The position numbers were made by a program, and so were the translations under genes. Positions 38,454 through 47,933 of a DNA stretch of 64,000 bases are shown piece after piece; the stretch's first letter is position 1; the number at the start of each line of letters is the position of its first letter. Below the pieces are notes generated by a model. The model saw only the letters and a program-made list of their open reading frames with translations. It ran no database searches and had not been told where the DNA came from. Source of the stretch: Planctomycetota bacterium (lineage in GTDB: Bacteria > Planctomycetota > PUPC01 > JACPCR01); assembly GCA_016179685.1 (NCBI GenBank), contig JACPCR010000079.1, forward strand, positions 33,732 through 97,731, given 5' to 3'.

Positions 38454-39139
38454 CGAGGAAGCATGCGGCGGCGGGCAGCCGGTGCAGAGGCTGTCCCGCA
38501 CTGCCTCGGCTCGACCAGGTATCCCGCCGCGCGGGCCTGGCGGTGCACGACCTGGATTTTCACGCCGGAGGTTCGGATGCGGTCCGGCAGTTCGGAGGCC
38601 GGGTACCACTGAATCTTCTCACCCGTGAATTGCCGGATGCCCGGCAACAGCGGGCGGATCTTCAACTCCGTCCCTTTCTGCGGGAAAAGGGTGCGCCTGG
38701 GCACGATCGTGTAGGCCGGGTCCGTTTTCATCATCCGCATCTGGTAGGCGCCGCCATCTCGTGCTGAACAGGTCAAGGTCAACCCGTCGCCGACGGTCCA
38801 GAAACTCAGCAACCCGATGCCGAATTCGCCTTGGATGCCCTTCTCCCCCTCGGCCTTGAGCCGGCGTTTGATAGAGTCGCCGATGTGCGTCGCCACGTGC
38901 CGGAAGTTCGGTATCCCGTTCTCGTCGAGCGGAAGGCCTTCTCCGTCATCGATCACTTTCAGATAAAGCTGTCCTTTTTCCTTCCCGCGGACGATGGCGA
39001 CGTTGAGGGCCCGAGCATCGATGCTGTTTTCCACAAATTCAGCCACCGCCTTGAGCGGGTTCGTCTGGGAGAGGGCGATGATGCGGATCGCGTTCCAGTC
39101 GTCGCCGATGCGGAGCTTTCCAGGGGCAGGATCGTGCAT
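38375..39139 (-). pseudogene. GHKL (HSP90/MutL-type) ATPase, 3'-truncated
   Basis: From ATG 39139 the protein starts MHDPAPGKLRIGDDWNAIR and shows the Bergerat fold: N-box AEFVENSIDARALNVAIV, G1 box VIDDGEGLPLDENG, and the lid/G2 segment GEFGIGLLSFWTVGDGL. After GVKIQVVHRQARAAGYLVE (about 210 residues) the sequence turns into PRQCGTASAPAARRR and Ser/Arg-rich residues. This is family 3 repeat DNA read backwards. The transducer and C-terminal domains expected of this family are missing. I interpret it as a gene truncated by the event that placed the repeat. The N-terminal ATPase fold is intact. A longer in-frame 5' extension to 39370 is rejected because it overlaps the divergent peptidase gene. 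Confidence 0.7.
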
Positions 39140-39285
39140 GGCTTCCCTTGGACAAGAGATTCCAGGCGCTGTGGTGTAGGACTCGGGGTCGGATTGCAAA
39201 CGCGCCGGGTGGACTGGACTGGTATTGGGGAGCGCGGGCGCTATGCTGTTCCGGGTTTGTCTCCGGTCACAGGGAGGATTTCGCC

Positions 39286-40485
39286 ATGGTTCTGCGAGGG
39301 CCAGACACAGTTCGGATTCAGCGCATTCGGGAGGCCTTGTCACGCCGGAAGATCGACGCCGTGATAGCACGGATGCCCGAGAACATTCTCTATTTGAGCG
39401 GGTATCTTCCGAGCCTTGGCGGCGTCGCTGGCGCGGTCTTCACGGCCCGCGGGGAAGTCGCCGTCCTGGCGGCGAAGGAGGACGCTATCTTCCTGGAGGA
39501 CGCCTGGCCCGCCGAGGTGCGGCACTATCCCCTCTTCTGCCTGCATGCGAAGGAAACGCCGGCGGACCGACTTAGGCTGTTCCTGGAAGAAATGAGCCGC
39601 CGGTGGGGATTCGCCGCCGGACGAGTCGCCTTCGAAAAAACGTTCGGGTCGCTCTCGAGCCCCATGTTCTGCGGGCTGATTCCCATCCCCGCCGTGGGCC
39701 TTTTCGAAAAAGAAATCCGCGCGGGTCTGCCCAAGGCCCGGCTCGTGGACGGGACGCCGATGATTCAGGAGCTTCGGGCGGTGAAGACGCCCTACGAGCT
39801 GGAGCGGATGAGGCGTACCGCGGAGGTGGCGGCAATGGGCAACCGGGCGATGAAGGAGCACCTGCGGCCCGGGATCACGGAGGCGGAGCTGGCGGGGACC
39901 ATCGAGGCGGCGATCATGGCCGGCGGAGCGAACTATCGGGGTGCCAGGCGTCACCGCGGCTGGTCCTTCCTCGCCTCAGGCCCTCGAACCGCGACGGGAT
40001 GGAACGTGTTCGAGTTCAACACGACGCGGCGGCTGAAGAAGGGCGACCTGGTCATGAACGAGATGCACACCATGGTGGACGGGTACTGGTCCGATCTCAC
40101 GCGCACCTACGCGGTGGGGAAGCCCTCCAGGAAGTCCGTGGAGGTCTGCCAGGTGGTGCAGCTCGCGCAGGAGGCGGCCATGGCGGCGGACCGGCCGGGC
40201 GCGACCGGTCAGGAAATCGACGCCGCGGCGCGGTCCCTCATCCAAGAGGCCGGGTATGGCGAGCTTTTCCCGCACCATACGGGGCATGGGACGGGGCTGT
40301 GCAGCCACGAGCCGCCGTTCATCCGGCCGGATGTCTCCGGGGTCGTGGTGCATGAGGGATCGTGTCACTCCTGCGAGCCGGCGATTTACGGTGGACCGCT
40401 CGGTTTCGGAATCCGGATCGAGGACATTGTCGAGACGACCGCTTCGGGGGCGAAGTTTCTTTGCGAGCACGAACGGGACTTGTAG
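39286..40485 (+). CDS. M24-family aminopeptidase/creatinase-like protein
   Basis: 399 residues from ATG 39286, with GGGAGG eight bases upstream. An in-frame extension upstream overlaps the divergent promoter region. The N-terminal creatinase-type domain (RIREALSRRKIDAVIARMPENILYLSGY) precedes the pita-bread catalytic domain. Metal-site motifs: DGYWSDLTRTYAVG (second Asp), HHTGHGTGLCSHEPPF (His), VVHEGSCHSCEPAIYG (Glu) and FGIRIEDIVETT (Glu). The first ligand, normally Asp in an I-D-x-G segment, appears as Glu in VMNEMHTMVDGY. It could be an Xaa-Pro dipeptidase or a creatinase-type amidinohydrolase. The ligand change leaves this open. Cytosolic, single gene. Confidence 0.85.
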   Translation: MVLRGPDTVRIQRIREALSRRKIDAVIARMPENILYLSGYLPSLGGVAGAVFTARGEVAVLAAKEDAIFLEDAWPAEVRHYPLFCLHAKETPADRLRLFLEEMSRRWGFAAGRVAFEKTFGSLSSPMFCGLIPIPAVGLFEKEIRAGLPKARLVDGTPMIQELRAVKTPYELERMRRTAEVAAMGNRAMKEHLRPGITEAELAGTIEAAIMAGGANYRGARRHRGWSFLASGPRTATGWNVFEFNTTRRLKKGDLVMNEMHTMVDGYWSDLTRTYAVGKPSRKSVEVCQVVQLAQEAAMAADRPGATGQEIDAAARSLIQEAGYGELFPHHTGHGTGLCSHEPPFIRPDVSGVVVHEGSCHSCEPAIYGGPLGFGIRIEDIVETTASGAKFLCEHERDL

Positions 40486-40655
40486 TCCTCGCGGTCAACT
40501 CGCTCCGCACCATGAGGACGCCGCGTGCTATCGTCCTCAGCGTGGGGAATGACGCCGTTCATTTCGAGCACGAGCACGAGATAAGGACTGGGTAACTTTA
40601 TTGTTCCTACAGGATGGGTCGATTTGAGGCCGCTGTAACCGCTGCTTCGCTGAAC

Positions 40656-41276
40656 TCACCGTCCTCTGTCTTCATTGCCCTCGTCATCACTCTCGTCGTC
40701 CCAGCCGTCCTCGTCCTCCTCGTCCGTCTCCTCGTCCTCGTCCTCCTCGTCCGTCTCCTCGTCCTCGTCCTCCTCGTCCTCGTCCTCCTCGTCCTCGTCC
40801 TCGTTCGCCTCGTCCTCCTCGTTCGCCTCGTCGTTCCCGCCTTCGTCTACCTTCTCGTCCTCGTCCTTTTTCTTGTTAGGGGCGGACGCCGCACCGGTCG
40901 TGGCCGTGGCGAAGTTCGAATCGCCCCCGGTCGGTGATGCCGGGAGCACTTCTTTCAAGATTTGAGCAATTCGGATGCTTTGGGCGATGGCGGGATCGTA
41001 GATGAAGGTAAGGACGGGGGTATAGCGCAAGCGGAGGAGACGGTGGATTTCAGACTGGAGTCGTACCCGAGCGTGTTCGAGGCCTTGCTGGGCTCTACGC
41101 TGCCGGGCTTCATCGCCCAAGGTGGAGAAAAAGACACGGGCGCCTCGGAGGTCGAGAGTCAACTCGACTCGCGTGACGGTGACCATGGACAGTCGCGGGT
41201 CCTGCATGGGGAGAAGAATCTCGCCGAGGGTGGTCTTGATCAGCTCGCTCAAGCGTTGTTCACGTCGGTTGGACAT
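40656..41276 (-). CDS. rbfA: Ribosome-binding factor A with long acidic tail
   Basis: 206 residues. The first about 115 form RbfA, a KH-fold 30S maturation factor: RREQRLSELIKTTLGEILLP, DPRLSMVTVTRVELTLDLRG and SEIHRLLRLRYTPVLTFIYD. The rest is unusual: after a short linker there are about 65 residues almost entirely Asp and Glu in repeats of EDEDEEDEDEE and TDEEDEDEE. This tail nearly doubles the usual length of about 120 residues. Its DNA is a CCTCGT-type hexamer array on the plus strand. It is the last gene of the nusA operon, 3 bases after ylxP. No truB follows. Confidence 0.93.
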   Translation of the reverse strand: MSNRREQRLSELIKTTLGEILLPMQDPRLSMVTVTRVELTLDLRGARVFFSTLGDEARQRRAQQGLEHARVRLQSEIHRLLRLRYTPVLTFIYDPAIAQSIRIAQILKEVLPASPTGGDSNFATATTGAASAPNKKKDEDEKVDEGGNDEANEEDEANEDEDEEDEDEEDEDEETDEEDEDEETDEEDEDGWDDESDDEGNEDRGR

Positions 41277-41279
41277 GGC

Positions 41280-41561
41280 TCAGACGAACTCGAGGTCGAA
41301 ATCGACCAATTCGAACACCGTCGAGAGTCGCAGGTGATGTACGACCTGGCAGAGGGAGCTATCGACAAACTGGCGGTCGGTGCCAACGAGGCTGATGCCG
41401 AGCGCGATCTGCTGGAGGCTGTCCAGGTGGTCGACTTCAGCGATGGAAATATTGAACTTGGCAGCAAGCTGGTCCTTGACGCTTTTGACGACGCGCCGCT
41501 TGTCCTTAAGGGAACGAGCGTGGCGGGCGAGGCCGCGCACCCGGAGGATACCGACGGTCAT
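41280..41561 (-). CDS. DUF503 (YlxP-like) protein
   Basis: 93 residues from ATG 41561, two bases after the infB stop codon. A longer in-frame version overlaps infB and is rejected. MTVGILRVRGLARHARSLKD, KRRVVKSVKDQLAAKFNIS and DSLQQIALGISLVG are the DUF503 signature. The small ferredoxin-like protein is conserved between infB and rbfA in many bacteria. It has been linked to ribosome assembly or RNA binding, but no reaction is established. Its position here is the canonical one. Confidence 0.9.
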   Translation of the reverse strand: MTVGILRVRGLARHARSLKDKRRVVKSVKDQLAAKFNISIAEVDHLDSLQQIALGISLVGTDRQFVDSSLCQVVHHLRLSTVFELVDFDLEFV

Positions 41562-41562
41562 G

Positions 41563-43983
41563 TCAAGGCGTGGAGGAGAGGGTTCGAGCGATTTTTTCAA
41601 TCTCGAAGGCTTCGATGATATCGGCCACCTTGACATCCTCATAGCCTTCGATCTTGATGCCGCATTCCAGGCCTTCGCGGACCTCGCGCACGTCGTCCTT
41701 GACGCGTTTCAGGGAACTGAGGCGTCCTTCATGGACGATGACACCGTCGCGGACGAGGCGGATGCGGCTATTCCGGGCGATAACGCCGTCGCGGAGGTAG
41801 CATCCAGCGATATTACCCACCTTGGAGATGCTGAAGATACGGCGGACTTCAGCGTGCCCCGTGACTTTTTCCCTTTCCTCGGGTTCCAGCAGCCCCTCGA
41901 GCCCGGCCTTGATCTCCTCGATGGCCTGGTAGATCACCTGGTAGACGCGGATGGAGACGCCCCGGTCCTCCGCCAGGGCACGGGCGCGCTCGTCGGGCAC
42001 CACGTTGAAGCCGATGACAATGGCATCGGAGGCGTCGGCGAGAAGGACGTCAGACTCGTTGATCCCTCCGACACCCGAGTGAAGGATGCGGATGGCAATC
42101 TCGGCCCCGGCGAGGTCCTGGATGGCCTTAACCAGCACCTCGAGGGAGCCCTGGACATCCACCTTGAGGATGAACCGGGCATCTTTGCTGGCTTGGGCAT
42201 TGAGGTGAGCGCGCAGGTTTTCCAGGGTGATATGCTTTCGCTGGAAACGCGAAGCCTCCCGGAAGCGGCGGCTACGATCAGCGGCGACCATTCGGGCGGT
42301 CTGAACGTCCTTCACGCAATAGAAACGTGAACTGGCTTCGGGAATCTGGGAGAGCCCGGTGACCTTGACGGGAGTGGACGGTCCCGCGGAGCGGATGGAG
42401 TGATCTCGGTCATCGAAGAGGGAGCGGACCCTGCCGTAGGACTCGCCGCAGATGAAGCAGTCACCGCGTTCGATGGTGCCTTCCTGGATGAGAACGGTGG
42501 CCTCGACGCCGCGGCCCTCGGTGCGCTCGGCATCGAGGACGGTGCCGCTGGCGGGCTTTTTCGGATTCGCCTTCAATTCGAGAATTTCGGCCTGGAGAAC
42601 CAGCATCTCGAGCAGATTCTCCACACCGTCACCGGTGAGGGCGGAGGTGCGGACGACAATGGTCTGGCCGCCCCATTCCTCGGGCTGGAGGCCGAGGCCA
42701 GCGAGCTGCTGGAGGACTCGCTCCGGCTTGGCGTTGGGTCGATCGATCTTATTGAGGGCAACGACAATGGGTACGTTGGCTGCCCGGGCATGGTCGATGG
42801 CTTCCTGCGTCTGCGGCATGACGCCGTCGTCCGCGGCGACAACGAGCACGGCGACATCCGTCACGTTTGCCCCGCGGGCGCGCATGGCCGTGAAAGCTTC
42901 ATGGCCCGGCGTATCGAGGAAAACGACCCGCGAGTTCTTGTAATCAATGGCGTGGGCAGCGATGCGCTGGGTAATCCCGCCGCTTTCCCCCGCGGCAACG
43001 TTGGTGTGGAGTATCCGGTCGAGCAGCGACGTCTTTCCATGGTCCACGTGGCCCAGGAAGGTGACGACAGGGGCCCGCGGCGACAAGTCCTCCGGCTTGT
43101 CTTGCGTGGCCATTTCCTGGATGGCCTGTTCGCCCAGGTCAGCTTCCTTCTGGAACTCGACCTCGATCTCGTAGTCGAGGGCCAGAGCGAGGACCTGATC
43201 GGCATCGAGGACGTCATTGATCGTGGCGAGGATTTCATGCTTCAGCAGGTCGCGAATGATCTGGCTTTGCTTGATCCCGAGCGCATTGGAGAGATCCCGA
43301 ACCGAGATGGGGGCAGTGAGGGTGAACTTCTGGTGCTTGGCGGGGCCCTGAGGAGCGACATGCACGACCTCGGGCCGACCCCTGGGCCGTCTCGAAGACC
43401 GCGTGCGGAAGTTCTTCTGCTGGACTTGCTGAGTTCGGGGACCTTTTCGGATCTTCTGGTAGGTGCTGGTGACGAGATTCTGCAGCCGATAACTGCGATG
43501 AGAGCCGGGAAGAATTTCCTCTTCCTCCCGGCCCGGGGGAGGCGCAGCCTTCATCGTCGCAGGAAGGACGCCTTGGGACGCCCCTTCCTCGGGAGCGGCC
43601 TCTTCTGGGCTTCCGGCGATGACGGGCGGCGGCGGCTGTTTGACCTGCGGCTTCGGGGCGGGCGGTCTGGCGGCCACCGGGGTTGCGGAAGCCCGTGCCT
43701 CGGAACGCGGCGGGACCGTCGCCGATCCGGCTCTGGACTGGGCCTTGGGCTGGGCGGCCGAGGCCGCCGGCTTCTCCGCACGGGCCTTGGGGGCGGCCGC
43801 GGCCGACGGGCCGAACTCCTTGCGAAAGCGTGCGGCGACCGGCTCGTCGATGGCGCTCATGTGCGACTTGACTTCAATCCCCTCGTCGCGGCATCGCTCG
43901 ACCAGAATCTTGCTGTGGATGCCCAGCTCGCGGGCGAGCTGGTAAATGCGGACCGTTGACGGTTCCTTGGATTCCTGCGCCAT
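41563..43983 (-). CDS. infB: Translation initiation factor IF-2
   Basis: 806 residues. The first IF2_N helix-turn motif ([19 protein letters not shown]) is followed by a Pro/Ala-rich linker and a second IF2_N domain ([20 protein letters not shown]). The GTPase domain, from about residue 310, has [19 protein letters not shown] (G1), the DTPGHEAF switch (G3) and [16 protein letters not shown] (G4). The EF-Tu-like domain II ([20 protein letters not shown]) and the C-terminal fMet-tRNA-binding domains complete it. Function: placement of initiator tRNA on the 30S subunit and 50S joining. Second gene of the nusA-infB-ylxP-rbfA operon, 79 bases after nusA. Confidence 0.97.
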   Translation of the reverse strand: MAQESKEPSTVRIYQLARELGIHSKILVERCRDEGIEVKSHMSAIDEPVAARFRKEFGPSAAAAPKARAEKPAASAAQPKAQSRAGSATVPPRSEARASATPVAARPPAPKPQVKQPPPPVIAGSPEEAAPEEGASQGVLPATMKAAPPPGREEEEILPGSHRSYRLQNLVTSTYQKIRKGPRTQQVQQKNFRTRSSRRPRGRPEVVHVAPQGPAKHQKFTLTAPISVRDLSNALGIKQSQIIRDLLKHEILATINDVLDADQVLALALDYEIEVEFQKEADLGEQAIQEMATQDKPEDLSPRAPVVTFLGHVDHGKTSLLDRILHTNVAAGESGGITQRIAAHAIDYKNSRVVFLDTPGHEAFTAMRARGANVTDVAVLVVAADDGVMPQTQEAIDHARAANVPIVVALNKIDRPNAKPERVLQQLAGLGLQPEEWGGQTIVVRTSALTGDGVENLLEMLVLQAEILELKANPKKPASGTVLDAERTEGRGVEATVLIQEGTIERGDCFICGESYGRVRSLFDDRDHSIRSAGPSTPVKVTGLSQIPEASSRFYCVKDVQTARMVAADRSRRFREASRFQRKHITLENLRAHLNAQASKDARFILKVDVQGSLEVLVKAIQDLAGAEIAIRILHSGVGGINESDVLLADASDAIVIGFNVVPDERARALAEDRGVSIRVYQVIYQAIEEIKAGLEGLLEPEEREKVTGHAEVRRIFSISKVGNIAGCYLRDGVIARNSRIRLVRDGVIVHEGRLSSLKRVKDDVREVREGLECGIKIEGYEDVKVADIIEAFEIEKIARTLSSTP

Positions 43984-44062
43984 ATCCTAAACCTTGTCCA
44001 TAGTTACGGTTCGTTCAATGCTCGCTTCAAACTCCATCCAAAGCCAATGGCGGGCCCGAACA

Positions 44063-45655
44063 TCACGAGTCGGCCCCGCCGGAAGCGGCCTGCGAGCTTT
44101 CGTCGGTCTGTCCCGACTCACTGAGGTTTCTTGAATTCGACGGTGGAACAACGCTTGCCGCCGAGGTTTCGGTGGGTGCGGCCGACCCGTCGGCATCCGG
44201 GGGAGCTGGGGAAACATTCGAGGCGGTGGCCGGCGAGGCAGAGGCATCTGGGGCCGGGGACGGTGGTGGGGTCGAGGACGTGAAGGCATCCCGGGCCGTG
44301 GCCGGCGGCGTGGCAGGAGCAGCCGAGCCCGGGGCCGTCGGGGCATCCGGGGCCGGGGGCGGCGATGCCGCAGGCACGGCCTCCGAAGGTGCGCCGGGCG
44401 TCGCCGCTGCTGCTGCGCCTGCTGCCGCTGCTGCTGCGCTTGCTGCCGCTGCTGCTGCGCTTGCCGCCGCTGCTGCTGCGCTTGCCGCCGCTGCCTGGGC
44501 CTCCATTTCCTTCCGGCGGGCCCGCAGCATTTCCAATGCTGCCCCTTGCAGCGCATCCACGTTTTCCGCCTTGATCTCGTCGAATCGGGTCAAATGCTCC
44601 GGCTCGCTGTCTGCCAGCTCACTCAGAGAATAGACGCCGCTCTCGACCAGTTTGGCGGCGAGGCGCTCATCGATGCCCGGCAACTGGGCGAAATCCTTCT
44701 TCGCCTGCTCCCGCCGGTTCTCGAATTCGGTAGCGGTAAAGATGTCGATATTCCATCCGACGAGCTTGGAGGCGAGTCGCACGTTCTGGCCTCTCTTGCC
44801 GATGCCCAGAGCGAGTTGATCCTCTGGGACGAGGACAACCGCCCTTCGGCGGGCGCTGTCCATAAAGATGGAGCTGATTTCGGCTGGCCGGAGGGCATTG
44901 GCGATGAACATTTCGGTGGAATCGCTCCAGCGGACGATATCAATTTTCTCCCCGTTCAGTTCATCGACGATATTCTTGATGCGGGTACCGCGGACGCCGA
45001 CGCAGGCGCCGACGCAATCGACCTTGGAGTCCGTGGAAAACACGCCGATCTTGGTGCGGGCGCCCGGCTCCCGAGCCAGAGCCTTGACCTCGATGGTATG
45101 GTCCGATATCTCGGGCACCTCGATCTCGAACAGCCTCCGGATAATGTCGGGATGGCTGCGGGATAGGGTGATCTTGACCTTCGGACCGATTTTCTTGACA
45201 TCGGTGACCAGGGCGCGGATTCGTTCGCCAGGCCGATAGTTCTCGCCCGGAACCTGTTCCCGCCTGGGTAGATAACCCTCCGTCTTGCCCAGGTTCACGA
45301 CGACGCTGCTGCCCTCCGAACGCTGGATGACGCCGTTGACGATCTCTCCGACGCGCCGCTCGTAGTCCTGGAAAACCACGTCTCGCTCGGCTTCCCGAAT
45401 CCGCTGAATGATGATCTGCTTCGCCGTCTGGGCCGAGATGCGGCCGAGTGTCAGGGTGTCCAACTGGGTCTCCCCATCGGAGACCACGATGTCGCCGGTC
45501 TCACGGTTAATCTGCACGGTGACCTCCGGCCGGTTGCCGAATTGCTTGCGGGCTGCGGACAGCATTGCGGCCTCCAAGGCCTCGAAGATGATATCCTTGT
45601 TGACGTCCTTGTCCCGGTGGATGCTGTCGACGAGTCGGATGAGTTCGGCGTTCAT
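44063..45655 (-). CDS. nusA: Transcription termination/antitermination factor NusA with low-complexity tail
   Basis: 530 residues. The N-terminal RNAP-binding domain begins MNAELIRLVDSIHRDKDVNK. An S1 domain follows (VGEIVNGVIQRSEGSSVVVN), then two KH domains with the G-x-x-G loops GVRGTRIKNIVDEL and GKRGQNVRLASKLVGWNIDI. A helix-hairpin-helix repeat comes next (AQLPGIDERLAAKLVESGVY). From about residue 390 the protein becomes a run of Ala blocks (AAAASAAAAAASAA) followed by a Pro/Ala/Ser/Thr-rich disordered tail of about 100 residues, not part of ordinary NusA. First gene of the operon. rimP is not seen upstream within the window. Confidence 0.96.
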   Translation of the reverse strand: MNAELIRLVDSIHRDKDVNKDIIFEALEAAMLSAARKQFGNRPEVTVQINRETGDIVVSDGETQLDTLTLGRISAQTAKQIIIQRIREAERDVVFQDYERRVGEIVNGVIQRSEGSSVVVNLGKTEGYLPRREQVPGENYRPGERIRALVTDVKKIGPKVKITLSRSHPDIIRRLFEIEVPEISDHTIEVKALAREPGARTKIGVFSTDSKVDCVGACVGVRGTRIKNIVDELNGEKIDIVRWSDSTEMFIANALRPAEISSIFMDSARRRAVVLVPEDQLALGIGKRGQNVRLASKLVGWNIDIFTATEFENRREQAKKDFAQLPGIDERLAAKLVESGVYSLSELADSEPEHLTRFDEIKAENVDALQGAALEMLRARRKEMEAQAAAASAAAAAASAAAAAASAAAAAAGAAAAATPGAPSEAVPAASPPPAPDAPTAPGSAAPATPPATARDAFTSSTPPPSPAPDASASPATASNVSPAPPDADGSAAPTETSAASVVPPSNSRNLSESGQTDESSQAASGGADS

Positions 45656-45742
45656 AGAAAGGAAACCATGGCCCCGAGGTCGTGATATAAAAACACCATT
45701 GTAAACGATTCAGCCGGAGGTTGCATGCCGTCCCGGGACGCT

Positions 45743-46882
45743 TCAGCGCCCGTCCTCCATCGCCCCATCCTTGCCCGGCAGGGTGAGATTCCTGCCCGTC
45801 TCGGGATCGAAAACGTGGGTCTTCTCCATCTGGACTCCCATCTCGACCTTCTGTCCGAGCCGGAGATGAGCGTGCGCATCCACTTTGGCGATGAGATCGG
45901 TCGCTCCCTGGCCCAGGTAGACGAGGGTCTGATCGCCCAGGGGCTCGATCACGTTGATCACCGCCAGGAGGCTGCTGCCCGGCGGAGACTCCTGACCCGG
46001 TCCGCGGTCACGAAGACTTTCGGGCCGGATGCCGAGGACGACCCTCGTGCCGGCGCGGTCAGCGAGGGCGGGGTGGAATCGGGCCGGCATTTTCAATCGA
46101 GCCTGCGCATGGACGAACCAGACGGTCTCTTCGTGGTTCTCGAGCGTCCCGTCGAGGAAATTCATTGGCGGTGTGCCGATGAAGCTGGCCACGAAGCGGT
46201 TTCGGGGGAAGTCGTAAAGCTCGAGGGGCTCGGCGACCTGCTGAACCTCGCCCCGGTCCATGACGACGATGCGGTCGCCCAAGGTCATCGCCTCCACCTG
46301 GTCGTGGGTGACGTAGATCATCGTGGTCTGGAGGCGCTGGTGGAGCTTGTTCAACTCGGCCCGCATCTCGACGCGCAGCTTCGCATCCAGGTTGCTCAAC
46401 GGCTCGTCGAACAAAAAGACCTTGGGCTTGCGCACGATGGCCCGGCCGACCGCCACGCGCTGGCGCTGCCCGCCCGAAAGCTGTTTTGGCTTGCGGTCGA
46501 GCAGGTCAGCGATCCCCAGGATGCGTGCGGCCTCCTGGACCCTTTCCGCCATCTCCGCCTTGGGGAGTTTCCGCAGTTTCAGCCCGAAGGCCATGTTGTC
46601 ATAGACCGTCATGTGGGGGTAGAGGGCATAGTTCTGGAAAACCATGGCGATGTCGCGGTCCTTCGGAGGAACATCATTGACCACTTGGCCATCGATCTCG
46701 ATGATGCCTTCGGTGATTTCTTCGAGCCCGGCGACCATGCGGAGCGTGGTCGACTTGCCGCACCCGGAGGGTCCCACGAGCACGAGCAGCTCCTTGTCCC
46801 GGATGTGGAGATTGATGTTCCGGGCCGCGGTGACGCCGCCGGGATAGACCTTGGTCACGCTCTTGATGTTCACTTCCGCCAT
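45743..46882 (-). CDS. ugpC: Sugar/glycerol-3-phosphate ABC transporter ATPase (UgpC/MalK/MsmK type)
   Basis: 379 residues from ATG 46882. An in-frame extension to 46960 is less likely. Walker A is GPSGCGKST, the Q-loop VFQNYALYPHMTV, the signature LSGGQRQRVAVGRA, Walker B VFLFDEPLSNLDAK and the switch His YVTHDQVEAMTLG. The C-terminal TOBE/OB domain (NFLDGTLENHEETVW, VVLGIRPESLRDRG) is that of the CUT1 family ATPase shared by several sugar importers. It energises uptake of oligosaccharides or glycerol phosphate. No permease or binding protein lies nearby, consistent with a shared ATPase encoded apart. Confidence 0.93.
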   Translation of the reverse strand: MAEVNIKSVTKVYPGGVTAARNINLHIRDKELLVLVGPSGCGKSTTLRMVAGLEEITEGIIEIDGQVVNDVPPKDRDIAMVFQNYALYPHMTVYDNMAFGLKLRKLPKAEMAERVQEAARILGIADLLDRKPKQLSGGQRQRVAVGRAIVRKPKVFLFDEPLSNLDAKLRVEMRAELNKLHQRLQTTMIYVTHDQVEAMTLGDRIVVMDRGEVQQVAEPLELYDFPRNRFVASFIGTPPMNFLDGTLENHEETVWFVHAQARLKMPARFHPALADRAGTRVVLGIRPESLRDRGPGQESPPGSSLLAVINVIEPLGDQTLVYLGQGATDLIAKVDAHAHLRLGQKVEMGVQMEKTHVFDPETGRNLTLPGKDGAMEDGR

Positions 46883-47714
46883 GGCGGGTGAGCCGGGACG
46901 ATTCACGACCAAGCGTGGATCATCCCGACTCACTTTGAGGTCTTGCAGGCCAAATACCAAGCCGGTTATCGATTAAGGACACCGGGATTATAGGGTGACC
47001 GGATGAGGTGTCAAGAAAAGACCATCCATCTCTTGGAGATATCGCCGCGCTTCTCTTCGCAGGTTACTGATTATCGGCGGCGATGAGAGGTGGTGACGCT
47101 CGTCACCGATTCCGTCGAATGAGGCGGGCCCGTCTCAGGGCTCTCCGCCATCCGTAACCTGCGCGGGGAGATTGTTCCTCCCTTCGGCTTACAGTCTACA
47201 GCCTGCAGTCTGGTGAAGTGGAGCGTGGTCGCCGAGATCATAGGCACGCCGAGCGTGCCGACCCGCCTTCGGCGAGTAAAAGGAAAATACGAACGAGGCA
47301 AACCGTATTGAAAATTGAAAATTCGGGAAAGAAAAACCTCAGCTTGTGGTTCGGGCCGACCTCGCCAGTGGACACGAGCGGCCCGCCCGATGTGACCGTG
47401 CCCTACACCGCCGGACAAGGCGCATACCAGGCGACCCGCGCCCAGACCGCCTCCGAGTACGTGGTCGTCGCGGCCTCTACCGCCACGCAGCGAGGAGCCG
47501 TTGCCGAGATATTCCTTCCGTAGGACTCCGTCGCGCCGGAGAGCCCGGCGAATCAGCACGCTCGCCAAAACGTCCCCTCGCCTCTCTGACGCCCAACCCT
47601 TGCAGCCTTTGGACTGGACAGGCTGCACGTTGGGCGCTCCATTGACAAAATCTTGTAATTTCGTATAGTTTCATTCGTTTTCATACTTGCTCGACCAATC
47701 CGAAGGAGCGTGGG
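46883..47714. other. Long intergenic region with one possible gene fragment
   Basis: No gene can be supported with confidence in these 830 bases. On the plus strand a 71-residue frame (TTG 47308 to 47523) reads LKIENSGKKNLSLWFGPTSP and later TASEYVVVAASTATQRGA. It has normal protein composition and may be the remnant of a larger gene. The longer ORF on the minus strand here is of shadow composition. TTGTAATTTCGTATAGTTTC near 47651-47670 is AT-rich and could contain the promoter of the regulator gene at 47715. Confidence 0.4.
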
Positions 47715-47933
47715 GTGTCCATGAGCGCGGAAGAACGCTGGGTTGATATTGAGGAAGTGGCCGCCCACTTGGGCGTGAACAAAAACTCGATCTACCACTG
47801 GATTGAGACGAAAGGCTTTCCCGCTCATCACGTGGGCAGACTATTTCGCTTCAAACTTTCCGAGGTGGACGAATGGGTGAAGCAAGGCGGCGGACGAAAG
47901 GGCGAGGGTAAGGAGGAGACGCCGGACGCATGA
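47715..47933 (+). CDS. Excisionase-like helix-turn-helix protein (HTH_17/AlpA type)
   Basis: 72 residues. RWVDIEEVAAHLGVNKNSIYHWIE and GFPAHHVGRLFRFKLSEVDEWV form the winged MerR/excisionase helix-turn-helix of the HTH_17 family, found in Xis proteins and in regulators of restriction or helicase operons. GTG 47715 fits the AAGGAG at 47702-47707 best; ATG 47721 is the alternative. It overlaps the helicase gene by four bases (ATGA), so it is the first gene of that operon. The C-terminal tail is Lys/Glu/Gly-rich. Confidence 0.8.
   Translation: MSMSAEERWVDIEEVAAHLGVNKNSIYHWIETKGFPAHHVGRLFRFKLSEVDEWVKQGGGRKGEGKEETPDA

Noticed and set aside
38334..38612. 92-codon plus-strand ORF containing the coiled-coil start
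   Set aside because: Only the first part (from 38388) is genuine repeat-derived coding sequence. The remainder is antisense to the GHKL ATPase.
40614..40937. Leu/Val-rich plus-strand ORF resembling a membrane protein
   Set aside because: It is the complement of the Asp/Glu codons in the RbfA tail.
43987..44556. Arg/Gln/Pro-rich minus-strand ORF
   Set aside because: Out-of-frame reading of the NusA low-complexity tail.
47071..47628. 185-codon minus-strand ORF in the intergenic region
   Set aside because: Composition is of shadow type, with no family features and no RBS.
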